From Desulfobacterales bacterium (lineage in GTDB: Bacteria > Desulfobacterota > Desulfobacteria > Desulfobacterales > 4be13): 7,929 nucleotides of DNA. The translations under genes and the position numbers were made by a program. The stretch spans positions 7,270 to 15,198 of the forward strand of contig JAOZLU010000108.1 of assembly GCA_029934695.1 (NCBI GenBank), given 5' to 3'. Below, piece after piece: positions 5,913 through 7,929 of this stretch. The notes beneath the pieces are model-generated. The model was not told the origin of the DNA, searched no databases, and saw nothing but the letters and a program-made list of their open reading frames with translations. The number at the start of each line of letters is the position of its first letter. Position 1 is the first letter of the stretch.

Positions 5913-6070
5913 AAATAATTCATCCCATTGAATGGAACCAGTGCCCTTATTATTGCAATTCAGATATTTTTTGAAGTATATAAATTAGTTCTGTCATGCC
6001 TCCGCAGTCTTAAATATTTTCCGGCACCGGGCAAATCCCGTTCGGCAGTGCAAATAATTTCCGCTCGCTT

Positions 6071-6086
6071 GGGATTGGCAAATCCC
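6071..6086. repeat. REP-like palindrome downstream of the ATPase gene
   Basis: GGGATT and AATCCC arms surround GGCA. The core GATTGGCAAATCC is the reverse complement of the GGATTTGCCAATC core found at 3529-3541 and 3644-3656, so the same repeat family lies on both sides of the four-gene cluster. A related stretch, CCGGGCAAATCCCG, is at 6027-6040. It may also mark the 3' end of the ATPase transcript, but no T-run follows. Confidence 0.6.
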
Positions 6087-6138
6087 GGTTCGCTCTTCAC
6101 CCGAATTTCTCCTCCGTGTTCGTCAATCTGCCAGACGG

Positions 6139-7893
6139 TCAGACCACGCTGATTTCCCGCGCTGTCGCAATGCCGTTTTCCCGGCAGAATTCCAACGCCT
6201 CGTGTGTGAACCCGCCTGTGGAGAAAAACGCCGGAAGCATCTTTCTCCCCGGATGCTGTGCCGCATAAACTCCGAGTTTCTCCATAAAGTCCTTTGTCAG
6301 TGTCAGACCGGTCGGGGCTCTGGTCTTTTTGACCTCGACCGCCAGCACCCTGCCGCAGTCCGATTCCGCGAGCACGTCCATTTCCATCTCCCTGCCGTCA
6401 GGTCTCTGAAATTTTACCCGCATCCTCACATCCGTGACATTCAGCCTCGTGTCATCTCTGACATCTGAAAAATACCTGGACGGGGAAAACCGCTTTCTGC
6501 TCCTGAACCCGGTCGCCAGCTGGTATTCGGCCATCTTTCCGGTCAGATGGCTGATCATGCCCTGAAGGGATTTTTTCTCCTTCCTGAGTTTTTCCAGTTC
6601 CTCATGAAAATTCTTCTTCAGATACAGCTCTGTTTTCTTCAGATTCGGCTGATAAGTGGCGATCTCCTCCTCGAACCGGCTCCTCAGAATCAGGTGCAGG
6701 GTGCCGTCCGTGAGTCCCCTGTAACGCATGTCCGAATTGCCCTCACAGATCAGATCCGCACTCACCATGACTCTCAGAAGTTTGTGGATATCTTTCTCTC
6801 CGATGTCCAGCCCCAGCTCATCCCTCAGTTCGCGGGGTGTCCATTCCCGGTCCGAATGTCTGCTGAGATGCAGGAGAATGTGCTTGGAGTTGACTGTGTT
6901 GATGCGTTTCAGGGACAGTTCGATGTACTCGCCCCAGGTCATCTGCATTTCCGATTTGCGGAACGTGATTTCATGATGGACCGTGTCCACAACGCCCTCC
7001 TCAGCGGTCAGATCCTTTTCCTCATAATCACTCCCGATCACGCAGGAGATAAAAAACGGATCCGACATGCACAGCCGGGCGATCTGCACGGCGCTCTCAT
7101 TGGTGAGCGGCTCCCTGTAGGATTCGGCATATTTATAGACCGCCTGCAGACCGTCCTCCGGCGAAAGATACGGATTCAGAAAAGTGCGCTTCAGCCTGCC
7201 GGCCTCCAGATATGTGTCAATGATGTTGATCAGCCAGCCGATGTATGACCCGGTGACCAGTATGGGCGCATATTTGGATTCGGAAAGGTCGTGCCAGGTA
7301 CCGGGGATGGTTTTGTCCTGACCGGTTCTGCATTCCTGATCCCGGTAAACATATTCGCCTGTGTTCTGAAACTCGTCCATGATGACCAGAAAACGCTGAT
7401 CGTATAACTGGGCATAGCGGTTCGGCGCGCTGGCGGCGGTATCCCACATCATGTCAAACCCGGTTCTCTTCTCATAATATTTTATAAGCAGATCAGCATC
7501 ATCAGACATCGGGCTGATGCCTTTGGCCAGTCCGTATTCTCTGATCTGCTCAAGTGTCATCAGATTTCTTACACGAGACTCATCCCGTTCCAGAAATGAG
7601 ATATACTGGGACGCAAATGTCCGGTAATAGTTCACGGCAAAATCCGGAAGCCAGATGTTGCGCTCCTGTATATTGATATAAAACGGGATCACCTGCCCGT
7701 TCTCACTCCACAGCCGGTTGAAGATGCGCTGTACAATTGCGGTCTTGCCGCTTTTGCGGCGGGCAAGTATGGCCCTGGACTTGGAGAGCCGGTCCGGTAT
7801 CCGGCTGATCCATCTGTCAAAAAGGTCGAATTCTTTTTCCCGGCCAACCAGGAGGTCGGGATTTCCGATGATTTCAGGTAAGGGGTATTGCAT
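6139..7893 (-). CDS. AAA/STAND-like ATPase fused to a PD-(D/E)xK nuclease-like domain
   Basis: The 584-aa product starts at the ATG at 7893, which follows AAGGAGG (7901-7907) by seven bases; an in-frame ATG at 7914 lacks any such site and would add seven residues. Residues 15-24 (LLVGREKEFD) match the VGREKE box that opens prokaryotic AAA ATPases of the PF01637 kind. The P-loop is ARRKSGKT (44-51), with Ala in place of the usual first Gly. Walker B is RFLVIMDEFQ (167-176, D173/E174), and VTGS (213-216) is a likely sensor. A winged-helix-like region spans about 333-405 and a coiled coil about 420-450. The C-terminus (about 450-584) has E456, D506 and E520-V-K522, the pattern of a PD-(D/E)xK nuclease. 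Proteins of this layout are common, often multicopy and poorly understood in function; roles in mobile elements or defence are possible but not shown. It probably forms its own transcription unit. Confidence 0.88.
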   Translation of the reverse strand: MQYPLPEIIGNPDLLVGREKEFDLFDRWISRIPDRLSKSRAILARRKSGKTAIVQRIFNRLWSENGQVIPFYINIQERNIWLPDFAVNYYRTFASQYISFLERDESRVRNLMTLEQIREYGLAKGISPMSDDADLLIKYYEKRTGFDMMWDTAASAPNRYAQLYDQRFLVIMDEFQNTGEYVYRDQECRTGQDKTIPGTWHDLSESKYAPILVTGSYIGWLINIIDTYLEAGRLKRTFLNPYLSPEDGLQAVYKYAESYREPLTNESAVQIARLCMSDPFFISCVIGSDYEEKDLTAEEGVVDTVHHEITFRKSEMQMTWGEYIELSLKRINTVNSKHILLHLSRHSDREWTPRELRDELGLDIGEKDIHKLLRVMVSADLICEGNSDMRYRGLTDGTLHLILRSRFEEEIATYQPNLKKTELYLKKNFHEELEKLRKEKKSLQGMISHLTGKMAEYQLATGFRSRKRFSPSRYFSDVRDDTRLNVTDVRMRVKFQRPDGREMEMDVLAESDCGRVLAVEVKKTRAPTGLTLTKDFMEKLGVYAAQHPGRKMLPAFFSTGGFTHEALEFCRENGIATAREISVV

Positions 7894-7910
7894 GTTGTCG
7901 CCTCCTTTTG

Positions 7911-7924
7911 TCATTGGTCATTGG
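7911..7924. repeat. Tandem heptamer upstream of the ATPase gene
   Basis: Two exact copies of TCATTGG (minus strand CCAATGA) are followed by TTATT at the window edge. On the minus strand they place two ATG triplets just before the real ribosome site. The array may continue beyond the window. Confidence 0.5.
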
Positions 7925-7929
7925 TTATT

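Larger units (their letters stand above)
5800..6138. other. Intergenic region between the ATPase gene and the four-gene cluster
   Basis: This 339-bp gap holds the ribosome site, leader, promoter and dyad of the downstream cluster in its low-coordinate half. The half nearest the ATPase gene has REP-like sequence (6021-6092), including a GGGATT (6071-6076)/AATCCC (6081-6086) palindrome. No credible gene is seen: a short plus-strand frame from 5928 has no recognisable product. Confidence 0.7.

Noticed and set aside
6547..7248. 233-aa plus-strand frame
   Set aside because: It is antisense to the ATPase gene, which has clear Walker and nuclease motifs.
7894..7914. Upstream ATG at 7914 as start of the ATPase
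   Set aside because: The strong AAGGAGG site sits inside that extension and serves the ATG at 7893; the 7914 ATG is part of a tandem heptamer.

Overview
All genes in this 7.9 kb window lie on the minus strand. The window reads like part of a sulfate-reducing deltaproteobacterium (Desulfobacterota, Desulfobacteraceae or Desulfonema-like). That guess rests on the large secreted FG-GAP/cadherin-like/dockerin protein, many dispersed palindromic repeats, and a probable selenoprotein, a protein class common in that group. It is an inference, not a database match.

In the direction of transcription (high to low coordinates): (1) 7893-6139 is an AAA/STAND-like ATPase with a winged-helix region, a coiled coil and a C-terminal PD-(D/E)xK nuclease-like domain. 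(2) 6138-5800 is a gap with REP-like palindromes and a strong sigma70-type promoter (TTGACA-N16-TATGAT) overlapped by a perfect 8-bp dyad. (3) 5799-3669 is a compact cluster of four genes, probably one operon. The first three are not recognised: a 115-aa soluble protein, a 227-aa mostly helical protein with an amphipathic C-terminal tail, and a 158-aa protein with a two-helix membrane hairpin. The fourth is a peroxiredoxin-like 2 (AhpC/TSA-type) protein interrupted by an in-frame TGA. (4) 3668-3046 is a repeat-rich gap. (5) 2988-28 encodes a 986-aa exported protein: signal peptide, two Ig-like domains, a seven-repeat FG-GAP/VCBS propeller, cadherin-like domains and a dockerin-like C-terminus.

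The main discovery is the TGA at 4073-4071. It falls exactly where this redoxin family carries the first Cys of its CxxC motif. The frame is open on both sides, both halves match one protein, a good Shine-Dalgarno site precedes the upstream ATG, and a SECIS-like hairpin starts just after the TGA. I read it as selenocysteine, giving a U-x-x-C active site and a 178-aa selenoprotein. A standard gene caller would split or truncate it. Its company with three unknown proteins, one of them a membrane protein, behind an apparently regulated promoter suggests a small uncharacterised redox system. That functional link is inferred from gene order only.
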